Assembly (NCBI RefSeq): GCF_000696185.1
Contig: NZ_KK853997.1
Coordinates: 7,041,383 to 7,105,382 of the forward strand
Direction of reading: 5' to 3'
DNA from: Kitasatospora cheerisanensis KCTC 2395
GTDB lineage: Bacteria > Actinomycetota > Actinomycetes > Streptomycetales > Streptomycetaceae
DNA: 64,000 nt
This document shows, one piece after another, positions 15,921 to 24,874 of this stretch (position 1 is the first letter of the stretch; every line of letters starts with the position of its first letter). A program made the position numbers and the translations under genes. The notes below the pieces were generated by a model. The model was given only the letters and a program-made list of their open reading frames with translations. It was not told the DNA's origin and did not search any database.

Positions 15921-16967
15921 ATGCGACTCGGGATCAACCTCGGCTACTGGGGACTCGGCCTGGACGCCGACAACATCGCCGTCGCCCAGGAGGCCGACCG
16001 GCTCGGCTACTCCGTCTGCTGGGCCGCCGAGGCGTACGGCTCGGACGCCGCCACCGTGCTGTCCTACGTCGCCGCGAAGACTGAGCGGATCGACGTCGGC
16101 TCGGCGATCTTCCAGATCCCGGCCCGCACCCCCGCGATGACCGCGATGACCGCGGCCACCCTGGACACCCTCTCCGGCGGCCGCTTCCGCCTCGGCCTCG
16201 GCGTCTCCGGCCCGCAGGTCTCCGAAGGCTGGTACGGCGTCAAGTTCGACAAGCCGCTGGCCCGCACCCGCGAGTACGTGGAGATCATCCGCAAGGCGAT
16301 GTCCCGCGAACGGCTGGTCCACGACGGCGCCAACTGGACGCTGCCGCTGCCCGGCGGCCCCGGCAAGGCGCTCAAGCTCACCGTCCACCCCGTGCGCGAA
16401 CACCTGCCGATCTACATCGCCTCGATGGGCCCGAAGAACCTCGAACTCACCGGCGAGATCGCCGACGGCTGGCTCGGCCTCTTCTTCTCCCCCGAACACG
16501 CCAACCTCTCCGTCGACGCCCTCGCCGCCGGCCGCGCCAAGGCCGGCCTCACCCTGGACGGCTTCGATCTCTGCCCCACCGTCAACATCGCGGTCGGCGA
16601 GGACATCCACGCCGCCGCCGACACCCTGCGCGACTACACCGCCCTCTACCTCGGCGGCATGGGCAGCAAGGAGAAGAACTTCTACAGCCAGCTCGCCCGC
16701 CGGATGGGCTTCGAGCAGGCCGCCGACGAAGTCCAGACCCGCTACCTCGCCCACGACAAGCCCGGCGCCGCCGCCGCCGTCCCGCACGACTTCATCGACG
16801 CCACCGCCCTCCTCGGCGACACCGCCCGCATCGCCGACCGCATGCAGGCCTACGCCGCCGCCGGCGTCACCACCCTCACCCTCGCCCCCGCCGGCTGGAC
16901 CCTCGACGAACGCATCGCCGCCCTCCGCACCGGAGTCGAAGCCCTGGACCGCGCGGGCCTGGCGTAG
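15921..16967 (+). CDS. LLM class F420-dependent oxidoreductase
   Basis: 348 residues, start ATG 15921. It is a luciferase-like TIM barrel opening MRLGINLGYWGLG. VGSAIFQIPARTP, TLDTLSGGRFRLGLGVSGPQ and LPIYIASMGPKNLEL mark the flavin/F420-binding strands, and the sequence resembles the mycobacterial F420-dependent families more than FMN luciferases. It likely performs a hydride transfer with reduced F420 in the cytoplasm. Substrate unknown. It is unrelated to the NRPS LLM domain upstream except by fold. Confidence 0.87.
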   Translation: MRLGINLGYWGLGLDADNIAVAQEADRLGYSVCWAAEAYGSDAATVLSYVAAKTERIDVGSAIFQIPARTPAMTAMTAATLDTLSGGRFRLGLGVSGPQVSEGWYGVKFDKPLARTREYVEIIRKAMSRERLVHDGANWTLPLPGGPGKALKLTVHPVREHLPIYIASMGPKNLELTGEIADGWLGLFFSPEHANLSVDALAAGRAKAGLTLDGFDLCPTVNIAVGEDIHAAADTLRDYTALYLGGMGSKEKNFYSQLARRMGFEQAADEVQTRYLAHDKPGAAAAVPHDFIDATALLGDTARIADRMQAYAAAGVTTLTLAPAGWTLDERIAALRTGVEALDRAGLA

Positions 16968-17160
16968 CCCATCCCGGGGCCGGACGTCCGACGGGACGAG
17001 CCGGCCCGGGCCCCGGCCCGGAACGGGGCGGCACCTCATCACGCAGGACGCGGACCTGCGCATGGTCCCCACCGGCCGGGCCGGTCGCTCGAACCGGCCG
17101 TCACCAGCCGGAACCTCGACCGAGTGGTAACAGCCCCGCGCCGACGCCGCGAAGGCGCCG

Positions 17161-17589
17161 TCAGGATGCGGCGGCGCGGGCCGCTTCGAGGTCGGTGACG
17201 AGTCGTTCGACCCGCCTGTTGCGGGTCCGGCCGGCGCTGTGGCCCGCCATCATGTGGAAGAGGTCGGTCCGGCCGGAGGCGAGCACCAGTTCCGGGACGT
17301 CGGAGGAGTAGACGTTGCCCTTCAGGACGGTCAGGCGGACCTCGCGGACGTCGGCCCAGGCGTGCGACCGGGAGCCGAACAGGCCGACGTACTTCACCCC
17401 TTGCGGCCCGTAGGAGACGCTGAAGAACGGGGCGCGGAACGTCATCACCGCCCCCGGGACGCCGAGGATCACCACCGGGATCAGGTGGGTCAACCTGCTC
17501 ACGCCCGAGGCCAGCGTCACGGCGACCAGCAGGCACGGAACCCCCAGCAGGAAGTACGTGATCGACCAGCCCGTGCGCCGTTTCCGCAT
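17161..17589 (-). CDS. Small membrane protein with PH-like domain
   Basis: 142 residues, ATG 17589 with ggaagggg upstream. Two adjacent membrane helices (ITYFLLGVPCLLVAVTLASG, ~8-28; IPVVILGVPGAVMTF, ~37-52) precede a cytoplasmic beta-rich part (YGPQGVKYVGLFGSRSHAWADVREVRL) typical of bacterial PH-domain membrane proteins. The C-terminus is a basic helix. Function unknown; it stands alone. Confidence 0.75.
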   Translation of the reverse strand: MRKRRTGWSITYFLLGVPCLLVAVTLASGVSRLTHLIPVVILGVPGAVMTFRAPFFSVSYGPQGVKYVGLFGSRSHAWADVREVRLTVLKGNVYSSDVPELVLASGRTDLFHMMAGHSAGRTRNRRVERLVTDLEAARAAAS

Positions 17590-17771
17590 GTCCGTCCCCT
17601 TCCGGTGGTGGCCAAGCTTACGAACGGGGGCGCCGTGGTCGCGAGCGAGACCTTGCGAGAAAAGGGGCGATAGTGGGCAAAGAGCGGTCAAACAAAGCGT
17701 TTTGACGGCACATAAGGTTTCGATACGATCGCTCGCGCGCCGCTGGGGGAGTGCTCCGCAGTGCTGGTCTC

Positions 17772-19019
17772 ATGCGCCTGAACCGTTCCAGGGGAACTTT
17801 GAGCATTCGCCGTTCGATCGCCGCTGCCGTCTTCGTGGCCGCCGTCTCCGCCCCGACCGTCCTCGGCGCCACCCCGGCCCTCGCGGAGACCACGCCCACC
17901 CCGACCGGCCAGTCCCAGCCGGACGTTCCGGCGGCGGAGACCACGGCACCGGAGACCACGGCACCGGAGGCTCCCGAGTCTGAGCCGAGCACCGGCGCCA
18001 CCGAGCCCGAGGCCGGCACGCCCACCACGCCGGCCCCGGCGGAGACCACGCCCGCGCCCAGCACCCCCGCGCCCGCGGACCCGAAGCCCGCCGACCCGAA
18101 GCCCGCCGACCCCAAGCCCGCGGACCCCAAGCCCGCCGACCCGAAGCCCGCGGATCCGGCGGCAGTCGAGAAGGAGCTGCGGGACCGGCTCGCCAAGGCG
18201 ATCGCCGAGAAGGGCCACAGCCGGTACTTCTACGAGCACGCGGAGGCGGCGGCGGCCGGGACCGTCGAGGACGTCCGGCACTTCCTGGAGGTCGAGATGC
18301 CGAGGATCCTGGTCGACGACAAGTTCGTCCGGGTCGCGCAGATCATGAGCATCTCGGAGGAGGGCAGCCCGGTCTGGCAGGCCGCCCGGGACGCTTACGA
18401 CGGTGGCACGGAAGCGGACATGGACCACTTCCTGGCCACGGTCTGGCCGCCGGTCGCCGCCGAGTACCGGGTGCGGGTCGCCAAGATCCTCGGCGAACCG
18501 GGCATCACCCGGATCATGACCGAGGCCGCGAACAAGGCGCTCGACGGCGAGGACCAGGAGCTGATCTACTTCATCGGCCGCCTGCCGCAGATCCGCCACG
18601 ACGACGACCAGTTGCGGATCTCCCGCCTGGCCGAGACCGGTGGCCCGGAGGTTCGGAAGGCCGCCCTGGCCGCGCTCCAGGACGGTTCCAACAAGGCGCT
18701 GCGCACGTTCCTGGAGGTCGGCCTGGCCCAGGCGGCGGCCCGCGACGCCGCCGCGCAGGAGCAGGGCAACCAGCCGCAGACCGGGACCGACGGCGGGACG
18801 GTCGTCATCCCGGTGACCGACACCACCCCGGTGACCGACACCACCAGGACGACCACGACCACCACCACGACGAGCACCGGCGGCACGACCACCACCGGCG
18901 TGCTCGCCTCCACCGGCACCGACGCCCCGCTGGGCGCCCTCGCGGCCACGGGTGCGGCGGCGGTCGCTCTCGGTGCGGCCACCGTGCTGGTCACCCGCCG
19001 CCGTCAGCAGCAGTCCTGA
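17772..19019 (+). CDS. ALF-repeat surface protein with sortase signal
   Basis: The ATG 17772 start gives 415 residues. A TTG at 17799 has a far better placed ribosome site (aggggaac) and gives 406 residues starting MSIRRSIAAAVFVAAVS, a cleaner signal peptide ending ALA; I consider it quite possible. The mature part begins with a Thr/Pro/Glu-rich stretch, then DPKPA repeated six times (about 18077-18155). Helical ALF-type repeats follow (AAAAGTVEDVRHFLEVEMP, ATVWPPVAAEYRVRVAKIL, AALQDGSNKALRTFLEVGL). A Thr-rich stalk, LASTG, a membrane segment and RRRQQQS close the protein. It should be anchored to the wall by a class E sortase. Function unknown. Confidence 0.83.
   Translation: MRLNRSRGTLSIRRSIAAAVFVAAVSAPTVLGATPALAETTPTPTGQSQPDVPAAETTAPETTAPEAPESEPSTGATEPEAGTPTTPAPAETTPAPSTPAPADPKPADPKPADPKPADPKPADPKPADPAAVEKELRDRLAKAIAEKGHSRYFYEHAEAAAAGTVEDVRHFLEVEMPRILVDDKFVRVAQIMSISEEGSPVWQAARDAYDGGTEADMDHFLATVWPPVAAEYRVRVAKILGEPGITRIMTEAANKALDGEDQELIYFIGRLPQIRHDDDQLRISRLAETGGPEVRKAALAALQDGSNKALRTFLEVGLAQAAARDAAAQEQGNQPQTGTDGGTVVIPVTDTTPVTDTTRTTTTTTTTSTGGTTTTGVLASTGTDAPLGALAATGAAAVALGAATVLVTRRRQQQS
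18077..18160 (+). repeat. In-gene tandem repeat encoding DPKPA
   Basis: Six near-identical 15-base units encode DPKPA in the stalk of the ALF-repeat protein. The units differ only at synonymous positions. Copy number is likely to vary between strains by slippage. Confidence 0.8.
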
Positions 19020-19050
19020 CGGACCGTCGGTCGGACGCGCGGGCCGGCGG

Positions 19051-20064
19051 CTACAGCCAGCCCGCGCGTTTGAACAGGCGGTGCAGGCCGATGCAGACGC
19101 CGGCCATCAGGGCGAGCGCGGCGGGGTAGCCCCAGGGCTGGCGGAGTTCCGGCATGTGCTCGAAGTTCATGCCGTAGATGCCGGCGATCATGGTGGGGAC
19201 GGCGGCCAGCGCGGCCCAGGCGGAGATCTTCCGCATGTCGTCGTTCTGCTGGACGCTGACCTGGGCGAGGTTGGCGGAGAGGATGTCGGAGAGCAGGCGG
19301 TCCAGGCTCTCCACCACTTCGTTGACCTTGGCCAGGTGGTCGGCGACGTCCCGGAAGTAGGGGCGCAGCTCCGCGGGGACGAACGGCACCCGGACCTCGC
19401 CGGAGGCGCCGGGGGCGCCCGCCCGGGTGAGGCGCAGCGCGGGCTCCATCAGCGGGAAGGTGGCCTTGCGGAAGTCGACCACCTGCCGTTTGAAGGCGTA
19501 GATGCGCTCGGCGGCGCCGCGGACCCGGCCGGGGGAGAAGATCTCGGCCTCCAGCTCGTCCAGGTCGGTCTGGAGCTCGGTGGCCACGTCGAGGTACTGG
19601 TCGACGACGAGGTCGCAGATCGCGTACAGCACGGCGGCGGGCCCGTGCGCGAGCAGTTCGGGCTGCTTCTCGAGTTCGGCCCGCAGGTCCTTGAGCGGGC
19701 TCTCCTCGCCGTGCCGGACGGTCATCACGTACGAGTCGCCCAGGAAGATCATCAGCTCGCCGATGGACACCGTCTCGTCCTCGGAGTGGTACCCGGCGGT
19801 CTTCAGGACGGTGAACACCGAGTCCTGGTAGATGTCCACCTTCGGGCGCTGATGCGCCGTCACCGCGTCCTCCACGGCCAGCGGGTGCAGGGCGAACTCC
19901 TCGGCGGCGTGGTCGAACTCGGCCTCCGTCGGGTCGGCCAGGCCGATCCAGACGAAGCCGTCGCCGGCCGCCCGGACCGCGTCCAGGGCGTCCGAGAAGT
20001 CCTCGGGGCCCTCGGTGCGCCGTCCGGCCCGGTAGGTGCCGCAATCCACGATCATGCCCGCCAT
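19051..20064 (-). CDS. corA: CorA-family magnesium/cobalt transporter
   Basis: 337 residues. A large N-terminal cytoplasmic alpha/beta domain is followed by two C-terminal membrane helices. The first helix ends in the CorA signature YGMNFEHMP (~300), which forms the periplasmic selectivity loop. CorA channels act as pentamers for Mg2+ influx. Start ATG 20064 gives MAGMIVDCG; a second ATG three codons later is an alternative. The gene is divergent from the histidine phosphatase gene by 53 bases. Confidence 0.93.
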   Translation of the reverse strand: MAGMIVDCGTYRAGRRTEGPEDFSDALDAVRAAGDGFVWIGLADPTEAEFDHAAEEFALHPLAVEDAVTAHQRPKVDIYQDSVFTVLKTAGYHSEDETVSIGELMIFLGDSYVMTVRHGEESPLKDLRAELEKQPELLAHGPAAVLYAICDLVVDQYLDVATELQTDLDELEAEIFSPGRVRGAAERIYAFKRQVVDFRKATFPLMEPALRLTRAGAPGASGEVRVPFVPAELRPYFRDVADHLAKVNEVVESLDRLLSDILSANLAQVSVQQNDDMRKISAWAALAAVPTMIAGIYGMNFEHMPELRQPWGYPAALALMAGVCIGLHRLFKRAGWL

Positions 20065-20117
20065 TGTGACCCGAACTCCCGGCCCGCCGGGAGGGGATCA
20101 CCCCGTAGGCTTGCGGT

Positions 20118-20813
20118 ATGCCCACCCTGCTGCTCGTGCGCCACGGCCGGTCCACCGCCAACTCGGCCGGAATCCTGGCCGGCTGGACGCCCGGCGTCGA
20201 CCTGGACGAGACCGGTCGCGCCCAGGCCGCCGCCCTCCCGGAGCGGCTGGCCGGCCTGCCGATCGCCCGGCTGGTCAGCAGCCCGCTGGAGCGCTGCCGG
20301 CAGACCCTGGAACCGCTGGTCGCCGCCCGCCCCGAACTCGGCGCGCCCGACCTCGACGAGCGGCTCGGCGAGTGCCACTACGGCGAGTGGACCGGCCGCC
20401 CGCTGTCCGAGCTCGCCGACGAGCCGCTCTGGCGCACCGTCCAGGACCACGCCTCGGGCGCCGCCTTCCCCGGCGGCGAGTCGCTGCGCACGCTCAGCCA
20501 CCGCACCGTGGACGCGGTCCGCGAGTGGAACGACAAGATCGCCGTCGAGCACGGCCCGGACGCGCTGTGGGCGGTCGCCACCCACGGCGACGTGATCAAG
20601 GCGATCGTCGCGGACGCCCTCGGCCTGCACCTCGACCACTTCCAGCGGATCTCGGTCGAGCCGTGCTCGGTCACCGCGATCCGCTACACCCCGCACCGCC
20701 CCTACCTGCTGCGCCTCGGCGACACCGGTTCGCTGGCCGCGCTCGCCCCGCGCCCGCACGGCCGCTCGGCCGGCGACGACGCGGTGGTCGGCGGCGAGAC
20801 CGGCACCGTCTAG
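20118..20813 (+). CDS. Histidine phosphatase family protein (MSMEG_4193 type)
   Basis: 231 residues. LLLVRHGRSTAN carries the phosphoryl-accepting histidine, SSPLERCRQT the second arginine, LDERLGECHYGEWTGR the acid residue, and VATHGDVIKA the second histidine. It is of the probable phosphomutase/phosphatase group that sits next to mycothiol ligase genes in actinobacteria. Substrate unknown. It starts a colinear block with DUF3090, the SCO1664-family gene and mshC, all on the plus strand. Confidence 0.9.
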   Translation: MPTLLLVRHGRSTANSAGILAGWTPGVDLDETGRAQAAALPERLAGLPIARLVSSPLERCRQTLEPLVAARPELGAPDLDERLGECHYGEWTGRPLSELADEPLWRTVQDHASGAAFPGGESLRTLSHRTVDAVREWNDKIAVEHGPDALWAVATHGDVIKAIVADALGLHLDHFQRISVEPCSVTAIRYTPHRPYLLRLGDTGSLAALAPRPHGRSAGDDAVVGGETGTV

Positions 20814-20921
20814 GCACACCCCGTCCCCCGGGAATCCGCACCACTCACGCCCCACGGCAGGGCCGTTTGGCCGTAGGGTGAGATCGAGAAGACCGCACAC
20901 CCCCGTACCGGAGCGAGCAGC

Positions 20922-21485
20922 GTGTCCCGTCAGGTCCACTTCTACGACCAGCCCGAGCGGTTCGTGGCCGGCACGGTCGGCCAGCCCGGCGCCCGGGCGT
21001 TCTACCTGCAGGCCTCCTCGCGCGGCCGGATCACCAGCGTGCTGCTGGAGAAGGCGCAGGTCGCCGCCCTCGCCGAACGCATCGAGGAAGTCCTCGACGA
21101 GGCGTTGCGGCGCAGCGGCGGCGAGGCCCCGATCCCGGCCGCCGCGCCCGTCGACCTGCTCGACACCGCCCCGCTCGACCTGCCGCTGGAGCAGGAGTTC
21201 CGGGTCGGCACGATGGCCCTCGCCTGGGATGCCCGGGAGCTGTGCCTGGTGGTCGAGGCGCAGGCGTACGTCGAGGAGTCCGAGGACGAGGACGAGGTCG
21301 AGGTCTTCGACGACGAGAACGGCCCCGACCTGCTGCGGGTGCGGCTCAGCGGCGCGATGGCCCGGGTGTTCGCCAAGCGCGCCCTGGACCTGGTCGCGGC
21401 CGGCCGCAAGCCCTGCCCGTTCTGCAACCTGCCGCTCGATCCGGAGGGCCACCTGTGCCCGCGCGCGAACGGCTACCGGCGCTGA
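20922..21485 (+). CDS. DUF3090 domain protein
   Basis: 187 residues from GTG 20922. The N-terminus RQVHFYDQPERFVAGTVG and the C-terminal zinc-ribbon-like CPFCNLPLDPEGHLCPRANG with four-ligand spacing (CxxC ... HxC) are the DUF3090 signature. An acidic loop (SEDEDEVEVFDDENG) lies before the ribbon. The family is restricted to actinobacteria and has no known activity. Its gene overlaps the next by 31 bases, so translation is probably coupled. Confidence 0.9.
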   Translation: MSRQVHFYDQPERFVAGTVGQPGARAFYLQASSRGRITSVLLEKAQVAALAERIEEVLDEALRRSGGEAPIPAAAPVDLLDTAPLDLPLEQEFRVGTMALAWDARELCLVVEAQAYVEESEDEDEVEVFDDENGPDLLRVRLSGAMARVFAKRALDLVAAGRKPCPFCNLPLDPEGHLCPRANGYRR

Positions 21486-22336
21486 GCGAGCAGCCGGCCG
21501 TGGAAGCCCCCGGCACCGACCCGGCCACCAGCGCCGCGCTGGCCGCCGACGCCCCGGCCGCCCTCGCCCTGCTGCGCGAGGGCGCGCTCGCCGTCCACGG
21601 CCGGGTCACCGACGCCTCCAACGCCGTCCTCTACTGCACCGCCACGCTGGACGGCGTCACCGCCCCGTGCGTGTACAAGCCCGTCGCCGGCGAACGCCCA
21701 CTGTGGGACTTCCCGGACGGCACGCTGGCCGGCCGGGAGACCGCCGCGCACGAGGTGTCGGCCGCCACCGGCTGGCAGCTGGTCCCGCCGACCGTGCTGC
21801 GCGAGGGCCCCGCCGGGCCCGGCATGGTCCAGCTGTGGATCGAGCCCGACCCGGACGCCCCCGAACTCCTCGACCTCCAGCCGCTGGACGGTCCGGCCGA
21901 GGGCTGGCTCCCGATCGTCCGCGCCGAGATCGACGCCGGACGCCAGGCCTGGCTGGTGCACCGCGACGACGAACGGCTGCGCCGCCTCGCCGTGCTGGAC
22001 GCCGTCCTCAACAACGCCGACCGCAAGGGCGGCCACTGGCTGCCCGCCGCCGACGGCCGGATCTACGGCATCGACCACGGCGTCACCTTCCACACCGAGC
22101 CCAAGCTCCGCACCCTGCTGTGGGGTTGGGCCGAGCAGCCGCTCACCGCCGAGGCCCTCGACGTCCTCGGCAAGCTCGCCGCCGACCTGGACGGCGCGCT
22201 CGGCGAGCGGCTGCGCCCGCACCTGACGCCCGTCGAGCTCGACGCGCTGCGGGCCCGGACCGGTGCGCTGCTGCGCTCCGGGCGGCATCCGCTGCCGTCG
22301 GCTGACTGGCCGTCTATTCCCTGGCCGCCGGTCTGA
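21455..22336 (+). CDS. SCO1664 family protein (kinase-like fold)
   Basis: 293 residues from GTG 21455, chosen because ccggaggg lies six bases upstream; GTG 21500 is a possible later start. It belongs to the actinobacterial SCO1664 family, which is distantly related to PI3/4-kinases. CVYKPVAGERPLWDFPDG resembles the ATP-binding lysine strand. LDAVLNNADRKGGHWL is the N-x5-D type catalytic loop, and GIDHGVTFH gives the metal-binding aspartate. The target is unknown. It always appears beside DUF3090 and the phosphatase, which suggests a shared pathway. Confidence 0.88.
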   Translation: MPARERLPALSEQPAVEAPGTDPATSAALAADAPAALALLREGALAVHGRVTDASNAVLYCTATLDGVTAPCVYKPVAGERPLWDFPDGTLAGRETAAHEVSAATGWQLVPPTVLREGPAGPGMVQLWIEPDPDAPELLDLQPLDGPAEGWLPIVRAEIDAGRQAWLVHRDDERLRRLAVLDAVLNNADRKGGHWLPAADGRIYGIDHGVTFHTEPKLRTLLWGWAEQPLTAEALDVLGKLAADLDGALGERLRPHLTPVELDALRARTGALLRSGRHPLPSADWPSIPWPPV

Positions 22337-22425
22337 TACCGATCCGAAACAGAGAATGATCGGAATCAAGCCGATCATGCCAACAGGTTGGTCTTTCAAA
22401 ACTGTGCACGGTTAGAGTCGGTCCC

Positions 22426-23655
22426 ATGCATGCCTGGCCCGCCTCCGAGGTTCCCGCCCTTCCCGGTCAGGGGCTTCCCCTGCGCATTTACGACACCGCC
22501 ACGAGCAGTGTCCGAGAAGTCGTGCCGACCGGCCCGACCGCCCGGCTCTACGTCTGCGGCATCACTCCCTACGACGCGACCCACCTGGGCCACGCAGCCA
22601 CCTACAACACCTTCGACCTGGTCCAGCGGGTCTGGAAGGACGCCGGCCACGACGTCCTGTACGTCCAGAACGTCACCGACGTCGACGACCCGCTGCTGGA
22701 GCGCGCCGTCGCCACCGGCCAGGACTGGACCGAACTCGCCGCCCGCGAGACCGCGCTGTTCCGCGAGGACATGACCGCGCTGCGGATGCTCCCGCCCGCG
22801 CACTACATCGGCGCCGTCGAGTCCATCCCGTGGATCGTCCCGCTGGTCCAGCAGCTGCTCGCCTCCGGCGCGGCCTACGAGGTCGACGGCGACATCTACT
22901 TCTCCGTCGAGTCCGACCCGCACTTCGGCGAGGTCTCCGGCCTCACCCGCGAGCAGATGCTCCCGGTCTTCGCCGAGCGCGGCGGCGACCCCGAGCGCCC
23001 CGGCAAGAAGAACCCGCTGGACGCCCTGCTCTGGCTCTCCGCCCGGCCCGGCGAACCCGCCTGGGACACCGAGCTCGGCCACGGCCGGCCCGGCTGGCAC
23101 ATCGAGTGCGTCGCCATCGCGCTCAAGTACCTCGGCATGGAGTTCGACCTCCAGGGCGGCGGCAGCGACCTGTCCTTCCCGCACCACGAGATGGGCGCCT
23201 CGCACGCCCAGGTCGCCCTCGGCGCCCACCCCTACGCCCGCGCCTACGTGCACGCCGGCATGGTCGCCCTCGACGGCCACAAGATGTCCAAGTCCCGCGG
23301 CAACCTGGTGTTCGTCTCCGCGCTGCGACGCGACGGGATCGACCCCGCCGCGATCAGGCTCGCGCTGCTCGCCCATCACTACCGCAGCGACTGGGAGTGG
23401 ACGGCCGACGACCTCGACGCCGCCCTCACCCGCCTCGCGACCTGGCGCGCCGCGGTCTCCCGTCCCGACGGGCCCTCCGCGACGGCGCTGCTCGCGGAGA
23501 TCCGGGAGGCCCTCGCCAACGACCTCGACGCCCCGGCCGCCCTCGCCGCCGTCGACCGCTGGGCCGCGACCGCGGCCGCGGAAGGCGGCGACGACACCGG
23601 CGCCCCGGGCCTGGTCTCCCGCGCGGTGGACGCCCTCCTCGGCGTAGCGCTGTAA
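22426..23655 (+). CDS. mshC: Cysteine:GlcN-Ins ligase (mycothiol biosynthesis)
   Basis: 409 residues. MshC joins cysteine to 1-D-myo-inosityl 2-amino-2-deoxy-glucopyranoside with ATP, the third dedicated step to mycothiol. It is a class I cysteinyl-tRNA-synthetase paralogue. [19 protein letters not shown] contains the HIGH-equivalent and zinc cysteine, [15 protein letters not shown] and [12 protein letters not shown] the other zinc ligands, and [10 protein letters not shown] the KMSKS loop. The C-terminal anticodon-binding domain is short, as in MshC and unlike CysS. Start ATG 22426. It ends at a large palindromic element. Confidence 0.96.
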   Translation: MHAWPASEVPALPGQGLPLRIYDTATSSVREVVPTGPTARLYVCGITPYDATHLGHAATYNTFDLVQRVWKDAGHDVLYVQNVTDVDDPLLERAVATGQDWTELAARETALFREDMTALRMLPPAHYIGAVESIPWIVPLVQQLLASGAAYEVDGDIYFSVESDPHFGEVSGLTREQMLPVFAERGGDPERPGKKNPLDALLWLSARPGEPAWDTELGHGRPGWHIECVAIALKYLGMEFDLQGGGSDLSFPHHEMGASHAQVALGAHPYARAYVHAGMVALDGHKMSKSRGNLVFVSALRRDGIDPAAIRLALLAHHYRSDWEWTADDLDAALTRLATWRAAVSRPDGPSATALLAEIREALANDLDAPAALAAVDRWAATAAAEGGDDTGAPGLVSRAVDALLGVAL

Positions 23656-23681
23656 GGCGCAAGCGCAGGCGGGTGCGAAAA

Positions 23682-23809
23682 CAGGGGCGCGGAGAACTGC
23701 GCGAACAACCGGCATCCGTCAGCCAGGTCGCGATCAACGGCAAGTCATTGCCTGCGTCGCGATCTTGCTGGCGGGTGCCTTCCGCTTCGCGCAGTTCCCC
23801 GCGCCCCTG
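23682..23809. repeat. Palindromic intergenic element, copy 1
   Basis: 24-base arms (23682-23705 and 23786-23809, one mismatch) begin caggggcgcgg and flank about 80 bases. The inside carries ggcaagtcattgcc. The reverse strand of this copy matches the copy at 40187-40330 closely, so the two are inverted copies of one dispersed element. It lies between the convergent mshC and PAC2 genes and probably also terminates both. Confidence 0.85.
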
Positions 23810-23823
23810 ACGGGGCTCGGAAA

Positions 23824-24735
23824 TCAGTCCTCGTCCTCGTCCTTGGGCCGTTCCGTCGCGTGCCCCGTGATGGGCTTCTCGCCCTTGGGGCCCTGGTTCT
23901 CGCGGCGGCGCAGGTAGCGCTCGAACTCGCGGGCGATCGCGTCGCCGGAGGCCTCCGGGAGCTCCGCGGTGTCCTGGGCCTCCTCCAACTGCTGGACGTA
24001 CTCGGCGACTTCGGAGTCCTCCGCGGCGAGCTGGTCGACGCCGAGCTGCCAGGCGCGGGCGTCGTCGGCGAGCTCGCCCGGGGGGATGCGCAGGTCGAGG
24101 AGGTCTTCCAGCTTGTTGATCAGCGCCAGGGTGGCCTTGGGGTTGGGCGGCTGGGAGACGTAGTGCGGAACGGCGGCCCAGAAGGTGACGGCGGGGACGC
24201 CGGCGTGCGCGCAGGCCTCCTGGAGGACGCCGACGATGCCGGTCGGGCCCTCGTAGCGGCTCTCCTCCAGGTCGAGGCTGCGGGCCACCGTGGAGTCGGA
24301 GGTGACACCGGAGACCGGGACCGGCCGGGTGTGCGGGGTGTCGCCGAGCAGCGCGCCCAGGACGACGACCAGTTCGACGCCCAACTCGTGGGCGAAGCCG
24401 AGCAGCTCGTTGCAGTAGGAGCGCCACCGCATGCTGGGCTCGATGCCGCGGACGAGGACCAGGTCGCGCGGCTTGGGTTCGGTGACCCGGACCACCGAGA
24501 GCCGGGTGGTGGGCCAGGTGATCCGGCGGACCCCGCCGTCGAGCCAGATGGTGGGCCGGTTGACCTGGAAGTCGTAGTAGTCCTCGGCGTCGAGCGCGGC
24601 GAACACCTTGCCGCCCCAGGTCTCGTCGAGGTGTCCGAGCGCGGCGGAGGCCGCGTCGCCGGCGTCGTTCCAGCCCTCGAAGGCGCAGATCATCACCGGG
24701 TCGATCAACTCGGGCAGGTCTTCCAGCTCGATCAC
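23824..24735 (-). CDS. PAC2 family protein
   Basis: 303 residues. Conserved PAC2 segments are CAFEGWNDAGDAASAAL, VTEPKPRDLVLVRGIEPSMRW, VVVLGALLGDTPHTRPVPVSG and VTFWAAVPHYVSQPPNPKA. The family shares its fold with proteasome assembly chaperone 2. Actinobacterial members form trimers, and their role is not settled. The C-terminus is a charged tail. Start ATG 24735. The gene is convergent with mshC. A link to the proteasome locus 17 kb away is tempting but only inferred from the fold. Confidence 0.9.
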   Translation of the reverse strand: MIELEDLPELIDPVMICAFEGWNDAGDAASAALGHLDETWGGKVFAALDAEDYYDFQVNRPTIWLDGGVRRITWPTTRLSVVRVTEPKPRDLVLVRGIEPSMRWRSYCNELLGFAHELGVELVVVLGALLGDTPHTRPVPVSGVTSDSTVARSLDLEESRYEGPTGIVGVLQEACAHAGVPAVTFWAAVPHYVSQPPNPKATLALINKLEDLLDLRIPPGELADDARAWQLGVDQLAAEDSEVAEYVQQLEEAQDTAELPEASGDAIAREFERYLRRRENQGPKGEKPITGHATERPKDEDED

Positions 24736-24874
24736 CCGGCATCTCCCTCCGTCCGTGGCGGGGGCACTGCCGCCCCCAGGTCCCTACCTGCCCAGCCTAC
24801 GGGCTTTGAATGCCACCCGTGGCCGGACAGGAGTGTGCAAGCCTAGACCCTCCCGTCCGGCCCGGCGCGGCCGT

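Noticed and set aside
23824-24735. PAC2 protein as a proteasome assembly factor
   Set aside because: The fold link to eukaryotic PAC2 exists, but the gene is 17 kb from the proteasome locus and there is no direct evidence in the sequence.
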